From contig NZ_JAKUVC010000010.1 of NCBI RefSeq assembly GCF_026781265.1, positions 62,001 to 126,000 on the forward strand: a stretch of DNA of 64,000 nucleotides. Direction: 5' to 3'. Position 1 is the first letter of the stretch, and each line of letters begins with the position of its first letter. The notes under the pieces were generated by a model. The model worked only from the letters and a program-made list of their open reading frames with translations, was not told the DNA's origin and ran no database searches. This document shows, piece by piece, positions 35,272 through 43,558 of this stretch. The stretch is from Streptococcus sanguinis. Lineage in GTDB: Bacteria > Bacillota > Bacilli > Lactobacillales > Streptococcaceae. Made by a program: the position numbers and the translations under genes.

Positions 35272-35339
35272 TACTCAAGGGAAGTCGAAGTTTGACATCG
35301 TCACCTGAGATTTTCAAAGAGTATAAAAAGGGAAAAATT

Positions 35340-36080
35340 ATGATTGCAAGTTTAGTATTTATATTAGGTGTCGTATTTGGGAGCTTTTTCAATGTCGTCA
35401 TCTACCGTGTGCCACTGGAAAAGAGCATTGCCAAAGGTCGGTCTATGTGCCCGTCCTGCGGTCATGTCTTGACTTCGGTGGAGCTGATTCCGGTTGTGTC
35501 GATTATCATGCAAGGCTTTAAATGCAAGCACTGCAAGGAGCCGATTTCACCGCGCTATCTCATTGTGGAGCTCCTGACGGGTCTGCTCTGGCTGGCCTCT
35601 TATCTGATTTTTCAAGATCAGGGGCCATGGATGGTTGTTTCAGCCTGCCTCTTGGTGTCGCTTTGTCTCATTATCGGTTATATCGATTTTGATACTCAAT
35701 ACATCTCGGACTCGGTTCTGCTGGTTTTCTGGCTGGGACGTATGGCTGTTACGTTTTTTACCAATGAGTTCAATTGGGAACTACTCCTTTCGCTGTTAGT
35801 CGGCGCTGGTCTCTACTCTCTCATTTATTTTGGGGCCAAGGCTTATTACAAGAAAGAAGCTTTCGGGATGGGAGATATTCTCTACCTAGCAGCCCTGAGC
35901 AGTTGGTTTAGCCCCTTGAATACGCTGATTTTGGGATATGGTTCTTTCTTTGTGGCTGGAGCGATTCTCTTAATCGCAACCATCTTTAAGAAATTCAAAT
36001 TTAAGTTGAAAGAAGAAGTCCCTTTTGGTCCTGCTATGAGTATCATGGCGGTCATCCTATATTTCTGGGGAGGAATCTAG
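35340..36080 (+). CDS. pilD: Prepilin peptidase PilD
   Basis: 246 residues from ATG 35340; an in-frame ATG at 35268 would add a charged, non-membrane tail and lacks a site. Membrane protein with the zinc-type loop CPSCGHVLTSVELIPVVS and CKHCKEPISPRY (CxxC twice), and the two catalytic aspartates in GYIDFDTQY and GMGDILYLA. PilD cuts class III leaders after Gly and N-methylates the new residue. This is the only such enzyme here, so it should process PilE, PilA, PilB and PilC. Confidence 0.95.
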   Translation: MIASLVFILGVVFGSFFNVVIYRVPLEKSIAKGRSMCPSCGHVLTSVELIPVVSIIMQGFKCKHCKEPISPRYLIVELLTGLLWLASYLIFQDQGPWMVVSACLLVSLCLIIGYIDFDTQYISDSVLLVFWLGRMAVTFFTNEFNWELLLSLLVGAGLYSLIYFGAKAYYKKEAFGMGDILYLAALSSWFSPLNTLILGYGSFFVAGAILLIATIFKKFKFKLKEEVPFGPAMSIMAVILYFWGGI

Positions 36081-36102
36081 GAAACCAAAAGCGACAATAG
36101 AA

Positions 36103-36714
36103 ATGGATAAAAAAATGTTTAGGAAGAAAAAAGTTATCATAGCATTAGCGACAGCTACTGTCCTTTCAGGCAGTGTGCTGTCTGTCAGCCGCCTAGCGGC
36201 AAATGAAAAGGCCAGTCTGGATCCGTCTTTAGTTCAGGTGTCAGATCAGTTTCAGGCCAAGAAAACAGGAGCAGTCGTCTTTTCAGAAGATGTAACAGTG
36301 CCAAGCACAGTGTCAGCCGATTTCATTGATAGTCGTCTGGCTGGCACACCGATGGCTGGATTGGGAAAAGCTTTCAAAAAAGCAGAGAAAGATCATGGAG
36401 TTAATGCAATTTTTCTCGTAGGGCTGGCTATTCACGAATCGGATTACGGCCGCAGTCAGATTGCTCAGGCCAAGCACAACTTGTTTGGTTTCATGGCTTA
36501 TGACTCCAGTCCTTTTTCCAGTGCAGGAAATTTCGCAACATTTGACGATGGTATAGATACAGTGGCCCGCTATCTCAGCGAGCACTATCTCAAACCTGGC
36601 GGTCAGTTCTACAATGGTAAGAGCATGGCTGCTATCAATGTAAGATACGCATCTGACAAAACTTGGTCAAGCAAGATTATGATTCGTATTCGAAATTTTT
36701 TGAAAAAAGGTTAA
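36103..36714 (+). CDS. Secreted N-acetylglucosaminidase (GH73-like)
   Basis: 203 residues. Signal peptide KKKVIIALATATVLSGSVL followed by a linker and a glucosaminidase domain: KAEKDHGVNAIFLVGLAIHE with the catalytic Glu, YGRSQIAQAKHNLFGF, YLSEHYLKPGG. GH73 enzymes cut the glycan strand of peptidoglycan. It is the last gene of the pilus locus, 22 bases after pilD, so it may open the wall for pilus passage (inference). Only the catalytic domain is present; no SH3 or LysM. Confidence 0.85.
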   Translation: MDKKMFRKKKVIIALATATVLSGSVLSVSRLAANEKASLDPSLVQVSDQFQAKKTGAVVFSEDVTVPSTVSADFIDSRLAGTPMAGLGKAFKKAEKDHGVNAIFLVGLAIHESDYGRSQIAQAKHNLFGFMAYDSSPFSSAGNFATFDDGIDTVARYLSEHYLKPGGQFYNGKSMAAINVRYASDKTWSSKIMIRIRNFLKKG

Positions 36715-36716
36715 GG

Positions 36717-36742
36717 AGGCTGGGACAATCGTGTCTCAGCTT
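36717..36742 (+). terminator. Terminator of the pilus locus
   Basis: AGGCTGGGACA pairs with TGTCTCAGCTT around ATCG (two G-U pairs), followed by GCTTTATT. Similar GGCTGGGAC hairpins are common in streptococci. Confidence 0.75.
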
Positions 36743-36911
36743 GCTTTATTATAGAAAGAATTTCTTTTGGTGAGGCGACTGACGGGTTTTTTCTTGCTCT
36801 CTGGGGCTCTAAAAATTCCTAATCATCCTCTCGGGACTAAAAAATCAAAAAATTGCTTCTGCGACATCTACATCGTCTTTTATGGCGAAAAATGACTTAA
36901 TTAGGGGATTT

Positions 36912-37796
36912 ATGAAAAGAAAGTTTGACGTAAGCGATGTGTTAAAGGAAGCCTGGGGACTGACTGTTGATTACTTTTTTGTATGGACAGCAGGGCTAGC
37001 TATCATTCAACTGCCATTTTTTATTCTAGGGCTGTTAATTCTATTTTTTTCTCCATTGACTTCTACATTTGTTCCAAGTATGATTTTCTTTGGATTTCTA
37101 TGTTCTTTTGTGATTTCTTATATCCATAAGTTTTCCTTGACCATGGTTCGTAATCCGCGGATGGTGCGGCGAAACTTCTGGAGGGCTGTTGGCTACAGTA
37201 TTTCTGATGGCTTTCTTGGGCGTTTGCTTTCTATGTCTATTTATGTCTTCATCTTTTTCTTGGCTATATTACTTCTTTTTGTATACTTTTATAATGTCTT
37301 GATGCCAGATGCAAATTTTCGAGAGAATATGGGAACTTGGATGATTTGGGTTGCAAATAACCAAGAGAAGATGGCTAGTATGCTCTTCCTGCTTTTTTTG
37401 ATAGCACCAATGTTTAACTTGGTATTCCATTTGTTTTACAGTTATTTTATCGTCTCTCACTTCTTCTTATTGCCTTATATTATTCAAGATACCAACTCCT
37501 CTGATAACCTATTGCGTCCTCTGTCAGCCTTTGGCAGCTTGGGCAAGTCCTTTTCTTGTATGAATGGTCAGAGAGGGCGTTACTTACTGGTAGAGCTTGT
37601 CTTAAAGCTTATTCCTGTAGTATTGGGTCTGATAGAAGTTTTGAGTTTACTTTTTAGTGCTGGTGTGTCTAATATTGTGGGAATGATTGTTAGTATGATA
37701 AATGGCTTTTTGCTGATTTATGCCTTTGCAGCCCGCTCGGTTATGGCTGACATCCTGATGTCTTATGATCGGGAAATAGTTAATTTTGGAGATTAA
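36912..37796 (+). CDS. Six-helix membrane protein, paralog A
   Basis: 294 residues from ATG 36912, which follows AGGGG and aligns with the start of the next gene; an earlier in-frame ATG at 36882 is less likely. About six membrane helices, the motif SDGFLGRL, and a conserved late block SFSCMNGQRGRYLL. I see resemblance in layout to DUF975 and similar families (the 'S..LMKGxRG' region) but cannot assign one. With the next gene it forms a tandem pair of unknown role. Confidence 0.75.
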   Translation: MKRKFDVSDVLKEAWGLTVDYFFVWTAGLAIIQLPFFILGLLILFFSPLTSTFVPSMIFFGFLCSFVISYIHKFSLTMVRNPRMVRRNFWRAVGYSISDGFLGRLLSMSIYVFIFFLAILLLFVYFYNVLMPDANFRENMGTWMIWVANNQEKMASMLFLLFLIAPMFNLVFHLFYSYFIVSHFFLLPYIIQDTNSSDNLLRPLSAFGSLGKSFSCMNGQRGRYLLVELVLKLIPVVLGLIEVLSLLFSAGVSNIVGMIVSMINGFLLIYAFAARSVMADILMSYDREIVNFGD

Positions 37797-37844
37797 TATT
37801 TATGAAAAAATTAGAAAGGGTTTTAGGATTTAGGATAATGAACG

Positions 37845-38735
37845 ATGAATGATGTAAAAGTAACAAGGGTTTTCAGAGAAGCTTGGATTTTTGTTACAGA
37901 ATATTATTTTGTTTGGCTGAAAGGCCTTTTGCTGGTAGGAATCCCGCTTGCAGTGCTGGGCTGGTTTCTTTTTCCGCTGGTTTCGAGTTGGTCTTACCGG
38001 TCCATTTTAGTCTTGACCTGTTTGGCATTTATAATTGCCTTCGGTTTTGCTTATGTCAATAAATTTGCCTTGACAGTGATACGAAATCCGCAGATGGTTA
38101 AGCTCTATTTTGGTTATGCGGTTTGGTATAGTATTTCAGATGGCTTGCTTACTCGCCTCTTTTATTCCTTCATTGTCAGTGCAGTCCAAGTCCTGATTCT
38201 GTACATGGGTTGGTCGGCAATCGGCATCAATCTTGGGGTGGCTAGTCTCTTTGCCTTTTATCGGAGAGCAGTAAGTCCAGAGGCCATTGTGATTTTCCAG
38301 TTTCTCTTTCCTTTCTTGTTCATGGTCTTTTACCTGCTCTTCACTTATCTGGTTGATTCGCACTTCTTTTTGCTGTCCTATATCATTCAGGATACTAGCT
38401 CCAGAGACAATCTGGCCAAGCCGCTTTCTTTCTATGGCTGTTTGAGAAAGTCAGTCCTGTTGATGAAGGAGCGCAGGGGTCGTTATGTTCTGCTCAGCTT
38501 TTTTCTAGCTTCTTTTGGTGGGCTGATTGGCTTGGGTACTCATCTCCTGATGGATCTGATAAGGCAGTATATTGGTCCCTTGCTGGGGGAACTGGATGAT
38601 TTACTTGGCCTGATCCAGATGATTCCTGTCCTAGTTTTCAGTAGCTTTTACTGTGTATTTGTTCTGGTTGTTCGGACGATTTTTGCCGATACTCTGATGG
38701 AAAATGATGTAGAAGTGGTGGATTTTGGTGATTAG
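37845..38735 (+). CDS. Six-helix membrane protein, paralog B
   Basis: 296 residues. Aligns along its length with the preceding protein: REAWIFVTEYYFVWLKGL against KEAWGLTVDYFFVWTAGL, VIRNPQMVK against MVRNPRMVR, SISDGLLTRLF, HFFLLSYIIQDTSSRDNLA, SVLLMKERRGRYVL, and the ending EVVDFGD against EIVNFGD. Duplication followed by divergence. GGATAATGAACG precedes the start. Role unknown. Confidence 0.75.
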   Translation: MNDVKVTRVFREAWIFVTEYYFVWLKGLLLVGIPLAVLGWFLFPLVSSWSYRSILVLTCLAFIIAFGFAYVNKFALTVIRNPQMVKLYFGYAVWYSISDGLLTRLFYSFIVSAVQVLILYMGWSAIGINLGVASLFAFYRRAVSPEAIVIFQFLFPFLFMVFYLLFTYLVDSHFFLLSYIIQDTSSRDNLAKPLSFYGCLRKSVLLMKERRGRYVLLSFFLASFGGLIGLGTHLLMDLIRQYIGPLLGELDDLLGLIQMIPVLVFSSFYCVFVLVVRTIFADTLMENDVEVVDFGD

Positions 38736-38786
38736 TTTAGGAAGTTGCAAGACCAGACAATACTTGATAGAAACAAGAGGAAGGAT

Positions 38787-39821
38787 ATGAAATCAGTAAC
38801 AAGAATTTTAATAACAGCTTTGGTGTTAACTGGGATTGGCTTTATCCCCCTGCCTTATCAAGTGGAGACCTTGAGACCGGCTCTGAATGCCAAAGACTTT
38901 GTCCAAGTTCAAGGAGGAACTAGTCAAGGAAAAGGTCAAATCTATGTCATGGCTGTCGGTGTTTCCGATGCCCGGGTGTTCAGTCTCTTTTTGACTTTGC
39001 TGCCTAATTACAGGCTAGAAACAGAGTATGTCTCTGTACCTGAAAACTATTTCGATAAGGAGAAGGGACGGGAAGAGCGAGAGAACAGCACTATGGGGTC
39101 TTCCCATCTCAATGCCTTGCAGGTAGCTTATCAAGCATCCGGTCATACTGTTGAGATTAGACATAAAGAGATTTTTGTGGATGTTGTCAGCCAAGAGACG
39201 CCGTTAGCTCAGGAGCTGCAGAAAGGCGATGTGATTTTAAAGATTGACAATCAGAATTACACTAGTCCATACGATATTGTCGATCAGATGGAGCAACGGC
39301 CAGTTGGCGATGTGGTATCAATTGAGTACAGCCGTAATGGTGTAATCGGTTTGGCTAGCGGTCCTGTGATTGTGGATGAGACAACTGGTAAGCCTGGTTT
39401 GGGGATTGCATTGGGTTCTAAAGCCAGTGTTGCCATGAATCCTCTGACAAAGTTTAAGAGCAACGGTGTAGCAGGCCCCTCTGGTGGACTCATGTTCAGT
39501 TTGGAGCTGTACAATCAGCTCGTTTCTGAAGACATTACCAAAGGAAAAGCTATTGCTGGTACTGGAACGATTGACCACAAGGGAAATGTTGGCCGGATTG
39601 GCGGGATAGAGATGAAGGTCATGGCTGCCGATAAGGCAGGCGCTGAGATTTTCTTTGTTCCTGATGATACCATTGACGCTGATATTGCCCAGTACAATCC
39701 CAAGCTGCGCTCTAATTACCATGAGGCACTTCGTGCTTCTATCAAAATCAAGAGTAAAATGAAAATCGTCCCTGTCAAAACCTTCAACGAAGCTTTGAAC
39801 TATCTCAGAGAGATGGAATAA
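38787..39821 (+). CDS. sepM: SepM-type PDZ/Lon-like membrane protease
   Basis: 344 residues from ATG 38787 behind AGGAAGG. One N-terminal membrane helix, a PDZ domain (QKGDVILKIDNQNYTSPYDI), and a Lon-type S16 protease domain with Ser in GPSGGLMFSLELY and Lys in VMAADKAGAEIFFVP. SepM in Streptococcus mutans is a surface protease that trims the competence peptide CSP. In this genus it may also act in S. sanguinis competence signalling; the actual substrate is not deducible. Confidence 0.92.
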   Translation: MKSVTRILITALVLTGIGFIPLPYQVETLRPALNAKDFVQVQGGTSQGKGQIYVMAVGVSDARVFSLFLTLLPNYRLETEYVSVPENYFDKEKGREERENSTMGSSHLNALQVAYQASGHTVEIRHKEIFVDVVSQETPLAQELQKGDVILKIDNQNYTSPYDIVDQMEQRPVGDVVSIEYSRNGVIGLASGPVIVDETTGKPGLGIALGSKASVAMNPLTKFKSNGVAGPSGGLMFSLELYNQLVSEDITKGKAIAGTGTIDHKGNVGRIGGIEMKVMAADKAGAEIFFVPDDTIDADIAQYNPKLRSNYHEALRASIKIKSKMKIVPVKTFNEALNYLREME

Positions 39822-39858
39822 GAGACTTTACTACTCTATGAATAGTCAATAGAAACAC

Positions 39859-39892
39859 AAGCTCTTGCTAGTTATTTATCTGGCGAGGGCTT
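39859..39892 (+). terminator. Terminator after sepM
   Basis: AAGCTCTTGCTA pairs with TGGCGAGGGCTT with several G-U pairs, followed by TTATT. Confidence 0.65.
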
Positions 39893-40018
39893 TTATTATA
39901 GAATTTTTTCAAATAATTGCCACCTTGACACATAAATTCTTGCTTTCCAAATTGAATTGTGATATATTTATAACATAAAGAGTGTTAAATATTTCTAATA
40001 CAAGGAAAGGAGTCTATC

Positions 40019-40618
40019 ATGAAAAAAAGTCAAAAAATGGGTGGTCTCATTGCGATGACTGCCGCAGCTCTCTTTATTGATTTTACTGTTTTATTTGTTT
40101 CTAATCTTAGTTGGGGGCCCAAGTTGATTATTGTTGGTATTTCAGTATTAGGTCAGATTGTAGCTATTTGGGGCTGGCTGCATATGAAACCATGGCCGGG
40201 GAAGACTCAAGAGATTAAGGAAAAGCAAGTATATAATCTAACCATGAAATTTTATAATGTACTTACTCTTATAGCAACCTCTATCTATACTGTCGGAATC
40301 GGGTTGTCGACTCCAAACACCAATCCGCCCTTTATAAAATACATTGCTTTGGGAGGTCTCCTCGCTATCCAGCTTCTCTTTCTTCTGTTCTTTTCTTTGA
40401 AAAAAATCAAAGAGAGAGCGGATGAACGCTTTTATGCTAACCTGGCCAAAGCAGCTACTTTGATGTTTGCCATCTGTATAGCAACTTTACTGGTTCTTGC
40501 AGGTATGAGTGCTATTTTAGGATCGATTAGAATCAACGCTGGAATATTTTTTATCATAATTGGTATATTGGTTCTGATGTTTGGTTTTGTCTTCTTTCTA
40601 TTTGAGAAGGGAGAATAA
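40019..40618 (+). CDS. Five- or six-helix membrane protein paired with an Xre regulator
   Basis: 199 residues, hydrophobic throughout with an intervening charged loop (KPWPGKTQEIKEKQ, SLKKIKERADERFYAN). AAAGGAG precedes the ATG. It sits two bases before a short Xre gene, a common pairing in Firmicutes in which the membrane partner and small regulator form a unit. I do not recognise a named family. Confidence 0.7.
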   Translation: MKKSQKMGGLIAMTAAALFIDFTVLFVSNLSWGPKLIIVGISVLGQIVAIWGWLHMKPWPGKTQEIKEKQVYNLTMKFYNVLTLIATSIYTVGIGLSTPNTNPPFIKYIALGGLLAIQLLFLLFFSLKKIKERADERFYANLAKAATLMFAICIATLLVLAGMSAILGSIRINAGIFFIIIGILVLMFGFVFFLFEKGE

Positions 40619-40620
40619 CC

Positions 40621-40845
40621 ATGGCCAAAGAAAGCAAGATTATCACTAATCTCAAATCCGTTCGTGAGTCTATGGGTATGACTCAGCAGGAGCTAGCCGA
40701 CCGCATCGGCATGCGGCGCGAGACAATTCTGCACTTGGAAAATAACCGCTACAATCCTTCGCTGGAAATGGCTCTCAAAATTGCTCAAGTCTTCAATCTG
40801 AAAGTAGAAGACCTCTTTGAACTTAGGCAGAAAAAGGAGGCATAG
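40621..40845 (+). CDS. Small Xre-family DNA-binding protein
   Basis: 74 residues, almost entirely one helix-turn-helix: NLKSVRESMGMTQQELADRI, then GMRRETILHLENNRYNPSLE and KIAQVFNLKVEDLFEL. This is the YozG-like small HTH group. No other domain, so regulation must depend on amount or on the membrane partner encoded just upstream, whose stop codon is one base away. Targets probably include its own operon. Confidence 0.85.
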   Translation: MAKESKIITNLKSVRESMGMTQQELADRIGMRRETILHLENNRYNPSLEMALKIAQVFNLKVEDLFELRQKKEA

Positions 40846-40877
40846 TTCTTTTCGAGACCTGCTAGTGACATAAATGA

Positions 40878-40911
40878 GAATACTCTAGACAGTTTGCTGC
40901 CTAGAGTATTC
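40878..40911 (+). terminator. Long hairpin terminator
   Basis: GAATACTCTAG (40878-40888) pairs perfectly with CTAGAGTATTC (40901-40911), with an inner CAG/CTG stem; followed by TATTTG. Confidence 0.75.
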
Positions 40912-40994
40912 TATTTGTAAATGAATTATCGTTTTTATCTTTTTCCAATAAATGCTATAATATGAGCAAGTATGTAGATTATAGAGGTATTAGT

Positions 40995-41513
40995 TTGGAA
41001 AATTTTGTTTATATCATTTCGGGACCTCCAGATGTTGGGAAAAGCAGTGTCAGTAAAGAATTAGCCTATTCTTTTGACCATAGTGCTGTGATAGAAGGCG
41101 ACATGATTTATTTAATGGTTAAAAGCGGCTTAGTAGCACCTTGGGAAGACGATGGCTACTATATGGATTTATTCTGGGACAATATCATTAGCCTTACCAG
41201 TAATTTACTTGATAGAGGAACTACAGTCATCATAGAATATGTCATCTTTGAGGAACAAATCAAAAAAATTACAGATTTTTTAAAGGCTAGACAAACAAGA
41301 TTAAAATACTGTGTATTGCTGGCAGAAGAAGAAAGGCTTAAAGAAAGAGATTTATCCAGAGAGGAAGTAGAAAGAACGGATGACTTATCGATCAAGTCTA
41401 GAAATGAATTTCTAGCTAAAAATATTAATCCAGACTATTTACTTTATACGGATCATTTAGATATCAAAGAAACTGTGAATCTCATAAAAACAGAAGATCG
41501 ATTTTTTGTTTAA
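40995..41513 (+). CDS. P-loop ATPase/kinase-like protein, TTG start proposed
   Basis: 172 residues from TTG 40995, with AGAGGT six bases upstream. An ATG at 40962 starts immediately after the -10 box TATAAT (40956-40961), upstream of any transcript from that promoter, so it is doubtful. Walker A is GPPDVGKSSVSKEL (Gly-x4-GKS), followed by GDMIYLMVKSGL and a Walker-B-like VIIEYVIFEE; SREEVERTD resembles LID residues of small-molecule kinases. The substrate is unknown. No neighbour shares its direction. Confidence 0.7.
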   Translation: MENFVYIISGPPDVGKSSVSKELAYSFDHSAVIEGDMIYLMVKSGLVAPWEDDGYYMDLFWDNIISLTSNLLDRGTTVIIEYVIFEEQIKKITDFLKARQTRLKYCVLLAEEERLKERDLSREEVERTDDLSIKSRNEFLAKNINPDYLLYTDHLDIKETVNLIKTEDRFFV

Positions 41514-41530
41514 ATGTCAATAAAAGAAAA

Positions 41531-41560
41531 AAGCCTTTGAAATCAACGTTTCAAAGGCTT
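41531..41560. terminator. Bidirectional terminator
   Basis: AAGCCTTTGAAA (41531-41542) and TTTCAAAGGCTT (41549-41560), flanked by A and T tracts. For the minus strand it lies just past the left att copy and is probably the original rpmG terminator. Confidence 0.9.
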
Positions 41561-41573
41561 TTCTTTATCTCAA

Positions 41574-41590
41574 TTATTTCACTTCTGTAA
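41574..41590. repeat. Left att repeat: copy of the rpmG 3' end
   Basis: TTATTTCACTTCTGTAA matches the last 17 bases of rpmG (43559-43575) at 15 of 17 positions. On the minus strand both read the codons for Thr-Glu-Val-Lys-stop; the two differences are synonymous. Confidence 0.7.
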
Positions 41591-41662
41591 TGGTTAAGTA
41601 TTTCTATTTTAGCTGTTATAAACCTTATTGTATCAATGTTTATTGATAGTTGCTTAATAAAA

Positions 41663-41682
41663 GGTAGAGTGAATGGTAGAGT
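41663..41682. repeat. Left arm-type repeats
   Basis: GGTAGAGT at 41663-41670 and 41675-41682, 12 bases start to start, 73 bases from the left att copy and immediately beyond the integrase stop. Confidence 0.6.
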
Positions 41683-41684
41683 AG

Positions 41685-41786
41685 TTATTGCGTTAGTTCA
41701 GCAATCTTATCGAGATAAAGATTGACAGCTTCTAACTTTCTTTGCGGTGCTAACTCGGTGTATGTATCCATTGTTGTTGAAATTGA
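41685..41786 (-). pseudogene. Tyrosine integrase remnant (C-terminus)
   Basis: The minus strand encodes STTMDTYTELAPQRKLEAVN then LYLDKIAELTQ and stop (41685-41687). This is the tail after the catalytic Tyr (DTYTE) of phage/ICE-type integrases. Upstream the reading frame runs into unrelated sequence, so the rest of the gene is lost. Confidence 0.75.
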
Positions 41787-41903
41787 TTTATCTTTTTTGA
41801 TTTTTTAATGACCTTTTTGCCATTATGGATAATTGTTTCAGTTTCATCAGAAATCAAAAATTTTTTTCTTTGAATATTGAAATTTGCGACTGTCTTGGAA
41901 AGT

Positions 41904-42263
41904 CTAAGACAGTCTAAGACAGCTAGATTGTATTAAAATTAAGTCATCATCCGACAAAGAATTCATTCTTTTATTTACAGTTTCCAAATCTCTAAATAAA
42001 ATAGAGCCGAAGCAGTGGTAAAACATATTTTCAACAAGCTTAGCAATATCTCCAAAAATAATTTCTTTATAGTCTAAGTCGGTTTGAGTATTCAAATAAA
42101 GCAATATTGAAGCAGTAACTTGTCGCTTTCCCTTTTCAACTTGGCTAACTTGACCTGCATTACCTAGGTCGCTTTGCTTTAAATTATACTTTTTTCTTAA
42201 ACATTTGATACGAGTAGGTATTTCTTGTGAGTAATTTTCATCAAAAAATTTCTTAGATAAGTC
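41904..42263 (-). pseudogene. Xre-type regulator remnant without start codon
   Basis: The frame is open from TAG 42264-42266 to TAG 41904. It reads IPTRIKCLRKKYNLKQSDLG, VSQVEKGKRQVTASILLYLN, then a 65-residue helical tail. That is an HTH_3 domain, but no ATG, GTG or TTG precedes it, so the 5' end was lost. A TTG at 42104 lies past the HTH and is not a believable start. Probably the control gene of the former element. Confidence 0.6.
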
Positions 42264-42301
42264 CTATATATATAATCATGGTAAAGTAGTAAAAATAGTT
42301 G

Positions 42302-42640
42302 TTATCCTAGTTGATTAAAAAAATCTCTGATTTCCTCATCTTTTATAAAATAATATATAATTTTCCCCTCTCTTCTAGTGTCCAAAATGTTTTGATTGGC
42401 TAGTTTACGAAGATGGTGGGATGCAGATGCCATACTGAGATCTAGTAAAAAGGCTATATCACAGACACAGAGTTCTTCAACAGCAAGGAGATAAAAGATG
42501 ATATTTATCTGTTTATTATCGGTAAACTTTGTTAAAATGCGAAGTGATTTTTGGATTTTTTCCTTTTCAAGGTAGTTCATTGCGGTTGTAACATTTTGTT
42601 GATTTATAATATTCACTTGGCAGATACTATCTTTTTTCAT
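42302..42640 (-). CDS. cadX: ArsR-family metal-responsive repressor CadX
   Basis: 112 residues from ATG 42640 behind TAGGAGAAA. ArsR/SmtB winged helix with the metal-binding pair in ELCVCDIAFLL (Cys-x-Cys) and DNA-reading helix SMASASHHLRKL. CadC/CadX repressors leave DNA when cadmium or lead binds. It is the second gene of the cadD operon (11 bases downstream), so it should repress its own promoter at the dyad 43276-43297. Confidence 0.9.
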   Translation of the reverse strand: MKKDSICQVNIINQQNVTTAMNYLEKEKIQKSLRILTKFTDNKQINIIFYLLAVEELCVCDIAFLLDLSMASASHHLRKLANQNILDTRREGKIIYYFIKDEEIRDFFNQLG

Positions 42641-42651
42641 AATATTTTCTC

Positions 42652-43266
42652 CTAGCTTAACACAGTCCACAGCATGTTAAAACTGTTGTTTTCAATCAGG
42701 ATATATATCCCCAATCCTAAATAAACAACGGCAATAAACCATCTGCTATATTTTTCCAAGGTTTCTCCAATAGAAGGGACTTGTGCCAATTTTTGGGCAG
42801 AAAAAACCAAGAGATAAATCATGACTAGAAAGGTAAATAAAGCTACTATCAAATTCGCTAAATTTAAGGTGGTAAAATATGGGACAAAGACACCAATATT
42901 GTCAGCGCCACAACTTGCAAAAGTAATCATAGCGACTAGAAAAATCAGGTTTTTATTGTCTTTTCGCAAACCATCTTTTGCAATAGCATCTCCATCAGAA
43001 TCTCCTAAAAGCAAAACTTTGAGGCCTAGGAAAATAGGAATCAAACCGAGCAAACCTAAAATCTCTTTACTAGGAATATAATTTAAGATAAATGCAAAAA
43101 GCAAACTTAGCAATATTAGACTAACAGAGCCTAGAAATTGTCCTAAATAGATGTTAATGATGTCTTTTCTGCTTTTTCTTTTGGCAAAAAATAACATTAG
43201 GATAATAAGTAAGTCTACGGCTGTCCCAGAATACAGGATTATTGAAGTAACAACATTTTGAATCAT
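42652..43266 (-). CDS. cadD: Cadmium resistance transporter CadD
   Basis: 204 residues from ATG 43266, four to five bases after GAGGTG; an ATG at 43278 would overlap that site. CadD family: six membrane helices with TAVDLLIILMLFFA, YLGQFLGS, SCGADNIGVFVPYF with the conserved Cys, and a C-terminal YLGLGIYILIE. CadD exports or sequesters cadmium. Common cargo on streptococcal and staphylococcal mobile elements; here it is inside the rpmG element. Confidence 0.92.
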   Translation of the reverse strand: MIQNVVTSIILYSGTAVDLLIILMLFFAKRKSRKDIINIYLGQFLGSVSLILLSLLFAFILNYIPSKEILGLLGLIPIFLGLKVLLLGDSDGDAIAKDGLRKDNKNLIFLVAMITFASCGADNIGVFVPYFTTLNLANLIVALFTFLVMIYLLVFSAQKLAQVPSIGETLEKYSRWFIAVVYLGLGIYILIENNSFNMLWTVLS

Positions 43267-43275
43267 AAAACACCT

Positions 43276-43297
43276 CATTCAAATATATTTTTGAATG
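43276..43297. promoter_or_regulatory. CadX operator
   Basis: CATTCAAA (43276-43283), TATATT, TTTGAATG (43290-43297): a perfect dyad just upstream of cadD, like the ATTCAAATA-type operators of CadC. Confidence 0.75.
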
Positions 43298-43377
43298 TAT
43301 TCTAACATTAAACTTTTTAGATGTCAACTTAAAATCCACCAAAATATAGATAAGAAGTTAGTGTACCAAATATTAAA

Positions 43378-43408
43378 AAGCCCTGCCATCGAAATGATAG
43401 CAGGGCTT
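43378..43408 (-). terminator. Terminator inside the element, downstream of rpmG
   Basis: AAGCCCTGC (43378-43386) pairs with GCAGGGCTT (43400-43408), with inner ATC/GAT pairing. Followed on the minus strand by TTTTTAAT. It would now end the rpmF-rpmG transcript. Confidence 0.75.
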
Positions 43409-43444
43409 AACTTCAATATCCAGATGATATATTTATCTAAAAAA

Positions 43445-43464
43445 GGTAGAGTAAAAGGTAGAGT
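43445..43464. repeat. Right arm-type repeats
   Basis: GGTAGAGT at 43445-43452 and 43457-43464, the same 12-base spacing as at the left end. Two TGACGT copies follow at 43531 and 43541. Confidence 0.6.
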
Positions 43465-43558
43465 TTCTATTGATTTGTAGTGCGATATAATGAGTTTCAA
43501 AAAATCAAAAATCGCTTAAAATCAATATTTTGACGTCTATTGACGTGTACTGAAACCC

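Larger units (their letters stand above)
41564..42301. other. Gene-poor stretch with remnants
   Basis: Besides the att repeat, arm repeats and two remnants above, 41787-41903 carries a minus-strand fragment (FLISDETETIIHNGKKVIKK) of unknown origin. TATCAAT-GTTT-ATTGATA (41631-41648) is a perfect dyad near the att copy. No intact gene is seen. Confidence 0.65.

Noticed and set aside
42652..43278. cadD start at 43278
   Set aside because: That ATG contains the GAGGTG ribosome site used by ATG 43266.
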